Notes: generated by a model not told the origin, from the sequence alone. DNA of 64,000 bases from Acrasis kona (GCA_026419775.2 JAOPGA020001843.1:21156-85155), one strand, 5' to 3'; positions 10,573-23,176 are shown, numbered from the stretch's first letter. Numbers and translations: made by a program.

Positions 10573-11539
10573 ATGAGGAATTCGTTGGTGTTGCTTTTAG
10601 TGCTGTCCCTTCTAACACTGTCATATCAGCAAGTATCAAACTACACAACCTACAGGCAATATGAAGCTCAAATAACATTCTTGAACAGCACACAGAGATA
10701 CTGTACCGATTTTGTGTTCCCTGGAAAATTTCTTTGCAATGTAATTCTACGTGAAAGAATAGAGGTTGATATATTCGGTGTCGATTCAGAAAACAAAACA
10801 GAGTTCAGAACAGAGTATGCAAAGTACGAACAGGCAGGTGATCAAGTATTCTATGAGGTCATTAACTATAACAAACTTAACGCAAGTCAATCACAAACGT
10901 GTGATTTTGATCGTGAATCAGTATGTGGCAATAATACTTTCCTTTTAAAGTGATACCAGGGTGACGACGGCTATAGAAGGGTCAAGATTAGTTGCAAACA
11001 AACCTACGAGAACCCACAGATTCTAGTGATAAAAAGCAAGCTTACAAACTTTGTTAGGCCTCAAGCAAAGGAATTCAACATGTATGGATTAATTTTACCT
11101 TAATCTGACATAATAGTGCTCAATTATCTTTCCTTCAGGAGCCCATGCAAAAAAGGCTTCCCTCAACAGTGGAGAACGTTGAAATTTCAGCCATCCTTTC
11201 TTATGAAGAAGTCAAGGGTGACGAGTATTCAACAACACCTGCACCAATTCATGCACAAAAATTGGAATACGAAACAAAACTGATTTATAAAGTAGACAAC
11301 ACCACATCTCCTTTCAATTTGATAGTACGTTTATTTTCAACCAAATACATTAAACAAAAAAGGTATCGTTGAGCGTCGATAAATATCCTTCATGCGACAA
11401 GATTTTGTGGTACTCCATAACAATGTGGTCAATTGTATCTACCATTGTTGTAGTAGGGCTTGTGTCATCTGTGATTTATGGAATCGTTTTATACATTAGG
11501 AGAAAGAAGAGTCACCAACAATATATTCAATATGAATAA
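10573..11539 (+). CDS. Type I membrane glycoprotein, paralog A of a tandem pair
   Basis: Exons 10573-10920, 10960-11081, 11139-11324 and 11363-11539. A signal peptide (MRNSLVLLLVLSLLTLSYQ) leads an N-glycosylation-rich ectodomain with paired Cys. One transmembrane helix (ITMWSIVSTIVVVGLVSSV) and a basic stop-transfer (RRKK) follow, then a short cytoplasmic tail. Layout, Cys positions and the first two intron positions match the next gene (11654-12565), so they are tandem paralogs. The exon 2/3 junction is off frame by one. Seven A instead of six in the run at 11150-11155 would restore it, so I suspect a homopolymer error. Family not recognised. Confidence 0.7.
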
Positions 11540-11653
11540 AATTTTATTTAACCACACCCTGTGTTTTTGGCCCTGGCATAATTTATCAACGTTAACATTC
11601 TAGTTGACCTGCTTCCAATTTGAATTGTGTGAACTTGCACAAGTTAAATTAAC

Positions 11654-12565
11654 ATGACCACACTACGCTTTGTCATTGTTTCCCTAATCTTGTTTGTTGT
11701 TAATGTCTCCACATACGAAATATACGATAGCTATGTGTCGAATTTGGATTTTATAAAGGAGGGTGAAAGCAACTGCGCACAGATTTCATCAACTGGAAGA
11801 ACTCAGTGCAATGTAATACTAAGAGAGATGATTGCTGTTAGATTCAATGCGTCAGTCAACGACACTCATTTTGAGTTTGCAACAGAATGGAGACAAAAAT
11901 CTGAATACGCTTATCAAGTTCAAGAAGTAGGCAATATGAACACCACTAGCAATGAACTTAAAAAGTGTGAATTCGCTGTAGAAAACGTATTTTACAAATC
12001 ATACCATTAATGTCATAACAATACAGAATGAACAACAAGAGAGAATTGTGACCAAGTGCAAGTACATTGAGACAAGCCTTTATCCTCAACACATTCACAT
12101 AAAGTATGTGTTGGTGGGTTCAGTACAACCTTCCTCTGATAACAGAGTCACGTAAGTATTCGCTTCCGCATACTTTTAACAAAACATTATAGAACACAAT
12201 GGTTTTACAACTCTAATGTTTTGAACAGAGTGTCAAGCTACCAAGCCTTCGTCAACTTCCCCTACGCTAACGTTAAGCCAGAAGACTACGCCGCTGAACC
12301 AGCACCACAATTTGTTTATGACCATGCAGAGAATGGAACTTCGTTGGTGTTTTTCGTTGACCGCAATTCAACATTAAACAAACATTCCGTCAGCATAGAT
12401 TCAGGAAAGTATCCATACGGGTGTGAGAAGGTAGGAGCTAAGATCATCACATTATGGACAATCATTGGATTAATTGTTGTCTTAACTGTAATTGCCGCCA
12501 TCGTCCAAATTGTCGTGTTGGTAGTGAGGAGGAGGAAGGCACAACAATACACATCAATTCTTTAA
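11654..12565 (+). CDS. Type I membrane glycoprotein, paralog B
   Basis: Exons 11654-11986, 12027-12151 and 12193-12565 give 276 residues in frame. A signal peptide (LRFVIVSLILFVVNVST), an ectodomain with several NxS/T sites, a helix (IGLIVVLTVIAAIVQIVVLVV) and a basic RRRK anchor are visible. It shares blocks with paralog A: CNVILRE in the ectodomain, a PAP motif (AEPAP versus TTPAP), and the helix plus short tail. The third intron of paralog A is absent here, so it was gained in A or lost in B. GAATAAAA follows the stop. Function unknown; probably a surface receptor or coat protein. Confidence 0.8.
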
Positions 12566-12768
12566 GCTTTTGAGTGTGCCGTCTCCATCTTGCAGAATAA
12601 AAACCAAGTTTTGAACGAGGATGTTGTTTTGTTTTTGAACTCTTTTTGAATTGTAATAGTATTTCAGTTGGCGCGGCGGTATTGCGTGGTAATAAACCTC
12701 CGAAATACACTCCGATAAATCAATAAAGATTCCATTGGCTTGAGAAGAAAAGATCTTATTTCACACAA

Positions 12769-13719
12769 ATGAATACCAAAGCATTGATTCTTTTCGCTCT
12801 TTTCGCTAGTTGCATATTAGCTAAAGACTTTGAACGTGCAGTGCCAATTGACGGAACGTACAACAAGACAGGTCCGTTCATATTAGACGAACCCAACAAC
12901 CGTGCGTTCATTTTATTTAGAAGTGGATACCACATTTTAGACGTTGTTGGAAGAAAGTTATTCACAACTGTTGCTGTTCCAGAATACAGCGCAGCATTCT
13001 ACGACCACTTGAGAGGAGCTATTCATTTCATCACTCTTTCAGGACGAGTTGTGGGATATGATGCATTTACTCAAGCCGTCGTTCATAACACAACCTTGCC
13101 CAGCGTTTACAGAGATTACGTAACAAGTGTCATTTACGATGCAGAATCCCGACTGTTAGCAGCAGAAAATTTTGCATTCCCCATCGATGAACCAAACAAA
13201 GTAGAAAACATCAACTATAAAGTTGGTTCATTCTATGAGACAGTTTATGACAGGCAATCAAGAGTCGGATATTCAATTAACGTTGTAGGAGAAAATAAGT
13301 ACAAGATGATCAAATTTGACTTCAGCACTGGTTACATCCGTGTTGAAAGCAAGAACTATGTTCCATCATTCAAAAGCTCCCCTACTCTACAGTTTGATAG
13401 AAAGCACAGACAGTTATACTTTTCAGCAGACAACAGCAACCAAAAGTACAGCGATACAACTTACTTCCAATATGAGTTAGAGACAGATAAGGTTGTACAG
13501 TTCACTGGACCTTACAACCCATTTGGTGGTTTAATTGATGAAGTATCGGGAGAGTACTTTACCTTTGCAAGTGCAATGACATTTGTCTTCGACAAGAACT
13601 TGAAAAGTAGAAAGCTACCGTTGAAGGGTCGCTACTATGGGCTTGGATTCATACACTACATCAACGAAGTAAGATATGGATTTGCATCTACTGGAGAGGA
13701 TTTTGTTGTTCTAAATTAA
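12769..13719 (+). CDS. Secreted protein of repeated beta-strand blocks
   Basis: Single-exon 316-residue protein. It has a clear signal peptide (ALILFALFASCILA, cleavage expected before KDF). The rest alternates short hydrophobic strands with turns: RAFILFRSGYHIL, GAIHFITLSGRVVGYD, RQLYFSADN, YFTFASAMTFVFDKN. This pattern suggests a beta-propeller like those of secreted six-bladed proteins. No Cys pairs, no membrane helix and no catalytic motif are visible. CAATAAAA follows the stop. It lies in a run of four genes for secreted or membrane proteins on the same strand. Fold call is inference. Confidence 0.75.
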   Translation: MNTKALILFALFASCILAKDFERAVPIDGTYNKTGPFILDEPNNRAFILFRSGYHILDVVGRKLFTTVAVPEYSAAFYDHLRGAIHFITLSGRVVGYDAFTQAVVHNTTLPSVYRDYVTSVIYDAESRLLAAENFAFPIDEPNKVENINYKVGSFYETVYDRQSRVGYSINVVGENKYKMIKFDFSTGYIRVESKNYVPSFKSSPTLQFDRKHRQLYFSADNSNQKYSDTTYFQYELETDKVVQFTGPYNPFGGLIDEVSGEYFTFASAMTFVFDKNLKSRKLPLKGRYYGLGFIHYINEVRYGFASTGEDFVVLN

Positions 13720-13836
13720 TTTGCAATAAAACCATTTGCCATAACTTGTAATCTTCTACCCTCCGCAATCGATTGGATATCTTCAGAATTTTACTATTAT
13801 GGTGTTATTGCTGAAACGACACTTGACATTTAAAAG

Positions 13837-14562
13837 ATGAAAGCCTTCATTGCTTTGTTGTTCTTCATAGCATACATATACTGCAGTGATCCATCATGTT
13901 CAATGAGCTCGGCTGCTAAAGATAGCAGGAGAGTATTGTCTGGTCCTTCAAGTACTTGTCACACACCAATAGTCCAGCATGGACATCCTTTCTATACAGG
14001 ATACGCATGCCAATCAGGAGTTGAGCTTCAATCTATTTTTGACGGCGCTACAGGTCCTATTACTGAAAAGCAACTTGAAAAATCAGTCAGTACATTTGCC
14101 AGAGGAAAAAAGGGTTGTGAATACTGTGTTATTGATTGCACCCCTACAGTTTATAATCCAAAGCCATTGAATACAGGTGGTTCGTACAATCAACTTCTAA
14201 CAGGATGTGACAAGCCCTATTACGCCTACTCATGTGTCCAACCAAATGTAACACAGACCAAAACCGGAATATCATTTACCGTCAACTCCAACTGTAAACA
14301 CCACTCTTCCTTGACCACGCAACAAATTTTCGGAGTGTTGGACTTGTGTACCAAATTCAATGGTTGCACATTTAACAAAGCACTCACCCAAGAACAAGTT
14401 TTGGATGCTTTTCACGGCAAGAACAAGATGCAACTCTTATCAACTGCTGGAAGAGCAATCTCATACGATAAGAAATCCAACGCAGTCATCTCCTTACCAG
14501 CACAAAACAAAAGAAGCACGCACACCAGGATTGTGATTAAGAAGTCGACAAAGAAAAAATAA
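13837..14562 (+). CDS. Secreted Cys-rich protein with basic tail
   Basis: Single exon, 241 residues, with a signal peptide (KAFIALLFFIAYIYC). About 13 Cys fall in two related halves, each with a Cys followed by an ITEKQLEKS or LTQEQVLDA-type helix. The last 25 residues are strongly basic (KKSTKKK end). No transmembrane helix. The stop at 14560-14562 is two bases from the stop of the myosin gene on the other strand, so the 3' UTRs must overlap. Family not recognised. Confidence 0.7.
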   Translation: MKAFIALLFFIAYIYCSDPSCSMSSAAKDSRRVLSGPSSTCHTPIVQHGHPFYTGYACQSGVELQSIFDGATGPITEKQLEKSVSTFARGKKGCEYCVIDCTPTVYNPKPLNTGGSYNQLLTGCDKPYYAYSCVQPNVTQTKTGISFTVNSNCKHHSSLTTQQIFGVLDLCTKFNGCTFNKALTQEQVLDAFHGKNKMQLLSTAGRAISYDKKSNAVISLPAQNKRSTHTRIVIKKSTKKK

Positions 14563-14564
14563 TT

Positions 14565-17500
14565 TTATAAACGAAGTAATTCGTGTTTTTGTAATTCAAT
14601 CAACTTTTGAGCATCTTGTAATCTCTTGTTCAACATTCTCACCTCCTGGTCCTTATCAGTCACGCTCTTCTCCAACACTTGTTTTTCGATATCCTTCCTT
14701 CTCACCTGATCCTTATGATACTCCAACGTCTTTTTCAACTCCAATTCCTTGATTGTAAATTCCTTGGATTCATTTTCTAATTTTTCAATTTCGTGTTCCA
14801 AGTGAGAAATCATTTTTTGTTGAGATGCCTTTTGTGATCTTGACGATGACTCCAACGTGGACACGCTCTGCTCCAATACTTGCATTTGTGATTTCACATC
14901 TTCCAATTCCGATTGTAACGCTCCGGAATTGATCTCCGCTTGCTTCTTTTCTTCCCGTAACTGTTGAATGGAGTGATTCAAATCTTTGAATTTTGAATCA
15001 TGTTCTTTGGTCATCTTTTCGATTTGATCTGATTTGCGATCTAATAATTGTTGAGCATCTTGCATTTGTGAATTCAAGATGCGATGATCCGATTTGATCT
15101 TGTCCAATTCTCTATTGGTTGATTTTGAATTGGATTCGAATTCCTCCAACAATGATTCCACCTCGGCTATACGTGCCTCCCTGGATGCTACTTTCTTGGT
15201 CTCCACGTCCAATTTGATCTTGTAGTGTTCCACTTGCATTTCCAATTGGGATGAAATCTTTGACCATTCGGATTGCTTGTCCTTGATTTCCTTCTCCAAT
15301 TCCAAATTACGTCTCGTCAGATTGCCATTGGCAGTCTCTAATTCTGAATGTTGAGGCGATTTGGCGAACATGTCGTGCTGACTGCTTCTCTTTGCTTGTT
15401 CCATTCGATTCAACGAGTGCTGCAAATCTTCAATCTGTGAATTCAAATCGGATACTTGAGATGTGAATCTTCTCGATTTGCGATCAGATTCTTGTCTCTT
15501 GGCGACTTGTTCGTCCAATTCTTGACTCAATTCCAACTTGATGGATTCCAAATTTCTCATCTTTTTGTTTAATTTATCATTCTCGAATTCCAATTCCAAA
15601 ATCTTTTCGCTCATTTGATCATTTTGCGATGATTTGGATCTGAAATCATCCTTCATCTTTTCGCACTCCTTTTGTGCCTTTTCACATTTGCGTTCGTATT
15701 CCATCGCCTTGGTCTCCAAATCTCTAATCTTGATTTCTGATTCCCTCTTGATTCGTTTTTGTTCCAAATCAAATCTCCTCTGAAGATCTTGTTGTTGAGC
15801 GTTCCATTCGTCTTGTTTATCTTGTAATTGCTTTTCCAATTCATTGGCATTCTTCTTCAATTCCAAAATCGAATTCGATAATTCAACATTGACGTTCTCT
15901 AATTCGGCCACCTTACCACTAGAATCAACTCTTGTTAGATTCCTGCTGTTCCTCTTGATTTTATCTTCGAATTCATCATTCGATTTGGACAATGTAGAGA
16001 TGCGTGATTGATGTTCACTTAATTCTCTCTGATGGGATTCGATCAAATCTTGTAATTCGACCTTGTTCAATTCAATCATTCTCGATAAACGATTGGCTTC
16101 TTCGTTGCTCTTTTGATTTTGAATTTCCAAATCAAAAATGCGTGATTCTGATGAGAGAATGGATTGATCGAATTTTAGTTTTTCTGATTTGAACGTCGAA
16201 TCCGATTGTTCGCATTGATATTCCAGTTCCTTTATTCTTGCATCACGATCCTTTATTTTTAATTTGGATTTGCTATTTTTAGCGTTCAAATCATGAATCA
16301 CATTTTCCAATTCTTGCAATTTGGAATTCTTTTCTTTTAATTCCTTATCCATTTCCTCCTTTTTCTTGTTTACATTTCGATTGGTCATTTCCAATTGCAT
16401 CAATTTATCTTGTGCTTCCGATTGATATTTGCTCAAATCCTTATTCTTGTTTAGACTACCTATTCTCATCGACTCCTTTACTTCCTCCAATTCAGCGATC
16501 GTTGCATTTAATTCACTCGTTGATTTTTTCGATTTGATTTCGACTTGTTGTAATTTGTTGTTGGTTGACTGTAAATCAGATTCCAACTTGTTGATTGTGA
16601 TTTGTAAAGAATCGACTTGTGAATTCTTATCAATGATTTGTACATCGAGAGTAGCATTCAAATCCTTGATGCTCATTAAATCAGATTCCAAATGTTGTAT
16701 TCTCTTCAAATCATCAGCATGGGTAGATTCCCATTCATGAATGGAATTCTCCAGCGATTGAATCTTTTTGGATTGTTCTTGTTTGATTCTTCTTGATTCT
16801 GATTCCAATGATGATTGTGAATCGGATTGTAAATCTCTCGCCTCTTGTAATTCATTTTTTAAATTCCTTTCTAATTCTTGAGATGTTTGAATGATTTGAT
16901 TTTGAGATTCCAATTCCAATTTCAAATTGGTAATTTCCCTTTCGTATCTAGATTTGATTTGTTCCATCTCCAATAAATGTTTGGATTCCAAATCACTTAA
17001 TTCTTGTTGTGATTCTAATTTTAAATTCGTAAATCTCTTTTCTAGTTTCTCTTGTAATTGTTGTTCTTGTTGAATCATATTAGTATCGTGTTCCATTTGT
17101 AATCGATTCCTTTCCAATTCATTCTTCTTATCCAATTCTCTCTTTTGCGAATCCAATTCAAATTTCAATAATTCTCTTTCTTTTCTACGAGCCTCTTGTG
17201 CAATTCTCTCCAAATTTTCTTTTTCTGCTCTCATCAATTCTTCTTGTTGTTTGGCTTGTCTCTCTGCTTCTAATTGAATTCTTCTCAAATTGGCCAAATT
17301 ATTCAATTCCATCTCGACACGATCGCATTCAATTCTTCTCCTGATCAATGCTTGTATGAGAGTCACGTCTTGTATATTCTTGAATTTTCTGGTCATTAAA
17401 ATCATTTTGGTGAATTTTTGGAATTTTCTGATCGCTCGTAAATTGGATTTGAATTGTGACCGTAGTATGACTTGTCTAGCGAATGATTGTAGGGTCAAAC

Positions 17501-20416
17501 ATGATTTGAGGTACTTGATTTCCATGATTCCCTTTCTAATCTTTTCTGCTCTATAGAATGTTTGTGCCGCTCTAGTTGCCTTCAGAGTGCTTTGATACCA
17601 TTTTCTCATTTTAAATCCCTTCATGTGCGAAATGATTTTGTCGATCGAATCATTCAACATTTTACTTCTCATGTATTCCAATCGTTCGATGAGACCTGCC
17701 TTCATGAATATCTTTGTGATTCCGAATTGAATGGAATTGGAATCTAATTTTGTGAATTGAACAATGGCACGAGCTGCATCTTTATCCTTTCCTTTTTGTT
17801 TGTGATAAATGTCGTGTACTATGGATGGACATAGAATTGAAAATCGATTACAAAATTCCGAAAATGATTTTTTGGTTGGGTAACCTTGTAATGTGATGCG
17901 AATGGATTCCAATATGCCTCCACATTTTAATTGTTTGAGCACTTGTCGTTTGTTGATGAGACCTGGTTGTTTGAATGTGTTTGGTTTGATGCATCGAATG
18001 TAATGAGGATAGGTCACATTGATCGTGTTCATTAATTGATTGAGAGATTCCTATCGATGGTTAATAACGAATGCGTGAAATGCTTACTTTGAATTGAGCG
18101 GCTACGCTTGCGAATTGAAAGTTTTGTGATGATGATTTGGCGTTGGCATCTTTTTTGAATAATTTCAATACCAAATCAAAGGTACTTGACTCTAATGTGC
18201 TTAGTTGATCGGGCACAATGTAATCTCTATTTTTATCCAAGAAGAGTTGAGTGTCGTAGGTGACTGGATCTGCATAATGTTTGACCGTGAATAAAGTGTC
18301 ACCGAATCTTGGTTTGGAGTAGTATTGTGACTGTTGTTGTAATTTCTTGTCCTTTGGTGTCAAGAAATTGGAATGTAATTTATCGGCCAGTGTCTTTTCG
18401 TTTGCTTTTGGGAACCTTGATTCTTCATCTAGGATGGAGACGATGCTGATTGGTGATTTTTCGATCAGGTCCAAACAAGCTTGGTTGTCGTTGAATTCTA
18501 CGCTGCTCCAGTTGATCTTTTCGCGAATGTACTCTTGTTGTGATAATTTGAAAATGTGTTGATTGTACTGTTGTTGTAGTTTCTCATTGCTCCAATTGAT
18601 ACAGAATTGTTCCAAAGAGTTGTTTTGGAATGATTCAAAACTGTTGACTGTTAGTGAGTGGTGAAATGAGAACTTACCCATAAATGTCTAGAATACCAAT
18701 GGTGTTGTGTTTGGAGGTGTTGGGTCCAACGGTCATGTTCTCGTTCATTCTTGAGACCAAGTAATCAAAAAGTTTTGAATATAACATCATGCTGAGTGAA
18801 TCCTTTGCATTCTCTGCTTGTTCGATGGTGAGCTTAACAATAATATTCTCCTTGTTAACTGACACTACTCTTTCCTGTAACGTCTTGGCAATTTGAGATT
18901 GATCAACTTGAAGCAAGTTACACGCTCTGCTCAAACCGATCACTGTAGATTCCTTGACGGTGCATCCATCATTGATGGGTTCAAACTCAATGTTACCAAG
19001 GTGAAGAATGGCACACAATAGTCTCCAAACGCTGACTTGTTCCTGTTCTGTGATTCCAATGGTTGTCATTGCATCCTTTGTGATTTGATCTTGTTCGGCG
19101 TCTGTATTGATTAGTGGATGTTAATCATGATGAACCATACCTGATACATTATCAATCTCTGTGCATTCTCCCCTGTTGAGATACTTGAAGTCACTTGCAG
19201 TCATATTCATGTCTTCATTATCAATGAACCAATCCTTTCTTTCTTGTTCTGAAGCACCTGCGATGATTTGATAAAAAATGTGATAGTTGCGCTCTCCAAT
19301 TGTTTGTCTTGTTAATCTCGATTTTTCAAGTAGGTAAGTTCTTATGAGGGCACCTTCTATTGCGTTATTCTTCTTTCCGAATTGTATCTCAATGTACTAG
19401 AAATCATTAAAAATGTTCGAAAACGGTGGAGCATACCTTTCCGAAGCGAGAAGAATTGTCATTTCGCAGAGTTTTTGCATTTCCAAAGGCCTCAAGCATA
19501 GGCGTTGAGCTTAGAACTTGATTTTCAATGTTCTTTTTTTGCTTTGCACTACTTTTCGCATCCACCTTCCCCATGGCAGCGAAATAACGCAACAAGTATT
19601 TTGTGGTCTCAGTCTAAAAGAATGATGAATTATTAGTTGAATGTTTTTCTTTACCTTTCCTGCACCAGATTCACCTGTTACTAGAATGGACTGATTCTTG
19701 CTGTCATTTATCATGCTAATGTTGTTAGTGAATGTAGTTTAAAGGTATATCCAATACTTTCTAAATGCATCCTCAGATATTGCGTATACATGGGGTGGGA
19801 GTTCTCCCAAGTTCTTTCCAATATAATCCTTGATCGCTTGGTCATCAAATAAAGTTTCTGGTAATCTCTTATATGGATTTATTGCGATTAGAATGGGACC
19901 AGTGTAGGTATAGATCAAACTGTGCGATTTATATTCTATGCTATACGTTGTCTACTTACTCCCTCTCATATCTTTTTTGTAAATTATACAAAAGCGCAGG
20001 TTCGTGAAGGTATGACATGGTGGTAATATCGTCCGCTTGGTCGCAGTGAGTAGCATTCTTCAAAGATAATTGCGATACGTCCACAGTTATTTCCTAAAAA
20101 TTATAATAGTCGTCATGGCTGTCGACACTACTTTTTCTGAAAATGAGTTGTCCTCTTCCTCTTGGCAGAGAACAGTGACTTTGTTTTTGCTCTTGTCAAT
20201 TTCCGTCACAATGCCCCCAATCCATGCATCAGAAGTATCATCTAGATCCTCCTCTGAAGTCGCTGATCTCTTCTTCTTGACCATGGTCGCTGTGTCCTGA
20301 TCGTAAAGCCAGTCATCTATATCAACAAAAACTTCAGTATTTAATGTAATGGAATCAATATTAAGGGTCAATCCCACCCCTGCTTTCTTCTGCTGCTGGG
20401 GCTTAGAGGACATCAT
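14565..20416 (-). CDS. Myosin heavy chain with IQ region and long coiled-coil tail (9 exons)
   Basis: Exons in transcript order: 20416-20132, 20093-19960, 19919-19758, 19715-19655, 19613-19437, 19396-19141, 19101-18678, 18640-18088, 18050-14565. All joins keep frame: 1,845 residues. An SH3-like N-terminus comes first. The motor has the P-loop GESGAGKT (about 207-214, split by an intron), switch I NDNSSRFG (about 265-272) and switch II LDIYGFE (about 495-501). Several IQ-like basic helices lie near residues 820-920 ([19 protein letters not shown]). The remainder is coiled coil to the stop, without a dilute or MyTH4-FERM domain. It looks like a filament- or dimer-forming myosin (class II/V-like); the class is not settled. 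Confidence 0.92.
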
Positions 20417-20435
20417 CTTATTGTTTTGTAATGCT

Positions 20436-20453
20436 GACTGACAGATGTCAGTC
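20436..20453. promoter_or_regulatory. Perfect palindrome GACTGACA-N2-TGTCAGTC upstream of the myosin ATG
   Basis: Eight-base arms with a two-base centre, 20 bp upstream of the myosin start codon. A closely similar palindrome lies at 27796-27814. It could be a transcription-factor site; this is inference. Confidence 0.45.
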
Positions 20454-21717
20454 GAAGTTGTCCTTCAACTATGGTGTGTTTATTTTCTGATTTGTCTGAT
20501 ACATAATGCTACGTAACTTGACGATCAATAGTGAGTGAAGATGATTTATCAAAGTTAGGTGGATTATTGAATTCAGGTTTTCCGACATTGGCACTAGAAC
20601 AATCATTTAAAAGAACTTTGTACTTTACGTTCAATGAGCAAGTATCATGAGTTACCGTTGATTAACTTGATTGGGTTGTGTGAACAAACAGAATGTGATG
20701 TATTATATTCTTACTAGAAAGTTTTATAAATTAGTAACAAGTAAATGACCAGATGGCCTGTCCTATCTCCGTTAAAGCGAAGAAAGGAGCGAAGAGCATT
20801 TTATTTTTAAAGTACAAATGGTAATGGTCAAAGTTTATGAATACAGATTGATAGTACCATAGATAAAGTTTATGAATAAAGGTTAATGGTTTTACGATCA
20901 ATTTGACCTCATAGTGGGTGATACACGTGTACAGTTGTTTTTCAATTTTATAATAAAGTGTAGTGGTGTAATGTGTTGACAGTGTTTTTACTAGTCAATC
21001 TTGAAGGTGAGAATCATGGTTATAGTAATTATTGTTTGAAGGAGGAGCGACGGCTACGGCGTTGCGACGAGCCCATTTGAATTGTTTTTAAATCGCAACC
21101 ATACTTGGGAATTCGATTCAATTGTCAGTACTATTATTTCGTCAAGTGCCCACAAGGAGTGACCACCGAGTGGTGATGCTTGTGTAACATTGACAAATCA
21201 CATTGCGGCCATAACGGATTCATCCGTATATCAAGTATCGACTTGATGTTTCTAAAACTGCAATAAATATTCCTATTGGTTTTGTTGACCCATTCTCACA
21301 ATTTTACCCTGAAAAAGAAACACATCTTTATTTCCTGGCATCGTAATGATAGCTTTGTCACATCGCTTCATATCCTTTTTATTGAATGGACGTTCTATTA
21401 TTCGTACATTCCAAATCGTTTTAGCAGATCCTCATGTTTCTTTAAATAAGATGCGATTTACCTTCTTGCTTGCTCGTCAAGCACTGGCAACACGTACATA
21501 TTCCAAAACAAAAGCAGGGAGGTTATAACCAAGAACTCCGACATCATCCATAAGTTTCAAGTCCTGACAATATGGTAGCAAGGCACCAGTAAGTTTATCA
21601 TTTGCACACTCAATGAATACAAAGTCACTCTTATCTGCTCTCCTTACCGCCTTTTTAATACCCAGTCAACTTTCCAGCGTGTCAAAAGCAACAATGAGTT
21701 ACGATGGAACAAATTCA

Positions 21718-21791
21718 CTGTGTCCTGATCGTAAAGCCAGTCATCTATCAACAAAAACTTCAGTATTTAATGTAATGGAATCAATATTAAG
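21718..21791. repeat. Partial copy of myosin exon 1
   Basis: These 74 bases repeat 20290-20365 (inside myosin exon 1) in the same orientation, with a 2-base deletion. The flanks differ. The deletion shows the copy is not coding. Confidence 0.9.
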
Positions 21792-21818
21792 TTAAAAGTG
21801 GGTTGATTGACATTGACA

Positions 21819-23176
21819 ATGTTCCGTCTGTTCGTCATCTTGTCACTCTTAGCCATCTTGGCTCAAGTGCACAGTGCAGTAGATAATGGTGGACAGTACG
21901 ACAGCTTACTCAATTCGGAGGAACTATATCCGGAGTTCAAAAGCCCAAAATTCGTCCTGTGGAGCAACGCAAGTGGTCCTAACATAATTCTACCTAATGG
22001 CACGGTAAAGATCGTGGATACATACTGGTTGGGACTAAATGCTTGGAACAAAACCAAAAAGATAGAAGAAAGATTAACTAGTACACTCTTCAAAGACCAC
22101 ATACCTTATATTCACATCAATAATTTTAATAACATGAATCCAATTACCTGCAGACAAGCTATAGCATTCGACAAAAAGATTCTCAGCATAATGAAAAGCA
22201 GCTTTGCCGTTATAGACTTTGAGAGTGATTGGGATGTGACCACTACCCTTGTGGGAACTAAAAAAGGTAGTGATTGTTTAGAAAAGAGAATCAAGTTGTG
22301 GAGAAAATCAAAAAATTTTGTACTTTTGTCCTCCGTTACCCTTGAGCAAGTAGACGCACAATATGAAACATTCTCCAAGCTATCACACATGTTCGACCTG
22401 CATTCGGTAGTACATCATGTTGTGAGTCATACTTCAGATTGCACTTGGAGAACAGATGGAGGAAACATGACAAAGAATGGAAAATCTTTTGAAGAAGCTT
22501 TGAACATTGTTCAAGAGCTAATGAGCAAGCAAGACAAAATCTCCCGACTAACCAGAGACAAGAAGTCATTTGTCGTTGGTGATGCTGCAATCACATCATG
22601 TTCTTGGGACGGGGTTGGTCAGTCGAGAATTTTATCCCAAATGGTAGACAAAATGTGCGACCTCATCAAGAATAGAGGGTTTCACGGAATGAACTTACGT
22701 AGTTACTCTCCTCATCCTCAACTCAGATCCTTGGGCCACAATAATGAAGGAAAGTATGTGTGGGGAAGTAATGCTGACGCTAAGAATCAGTTGCAACGTG
22801 GTCATGACTTGGCAGTTAGAATTATGACGAACAGTAAGTATATTTTTTAGTTTGCGTAATAACCCTTATAGTGGAGACAGCTTGCAAAGATACAACTCCA
22901 GTCACAGTCAAAGATTTTATAACCATTAAAAAGCATTTGAAAGCCAGTGAGGACGTACTAAGTGTAATTATAGATCCAATTGAAAACATTAAACAAGTCG
23001 TCGCAATTCCAAGTAACTGGAAGGGACATTTCATTGAGCTTGTAAAGAGTTCAACAAATCCACACGAATACTCTGCAGATATCAAGAGCAGAAAGATTTT
23101 AAAATCTTCTACCGTCAAGATTGTTGTGACCAGACGTCCTCCACTCCCTGACAAGATTACAATCCTGGACTGGTGA
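21819..23176 (+). CDS. Secreted GH56 (hyaluronidase)-like protein
   Basis: Exons 21819-22833 and 22872-23176 give 439 residues. A signal peptide (FRLFVILSLLAILAQVHS) is followed by KFVLWSNASG and, at about residue 130, FAVIDFESDWD. The last matches the catalytic strand of GH56 hyaluronidases (LAVIDWExWRP), with the Asp-x-Glu pair kept. The order of a YxHxN strand, then a helix, then DxE also fits a GH18/GH56 barrel. Later motifs of GH56 are not obvious, so this may be a distant relative. Its last 20 bases overlap the end of the ZIP gene on the other strand. Confidence 0.5.

Larger units (their letters stand above)
20417..21818. other. 1.4-kb intergenic region with repeat and palindrome
   Basis: No gene is supported. 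It holds the myosin promoter, a palindrome at 20436-20453 and a partial copy of myosin exon 1 at 21718-21791. Minus-strand sequence at about 21530-21690 reads partly like protein (ADKSDFVFIECANDKLTGAL) but soon breaks, so a decayed gene is possible. Confidence 0.5.

Noticed and set aside
21530-21690. Minus-strand protein-like stretch (ADKSDFVFIECAND), possibly L7Ae/eS12-like
   Set aside because: Too short, with stops at both sides. I could not support a gene or a family.
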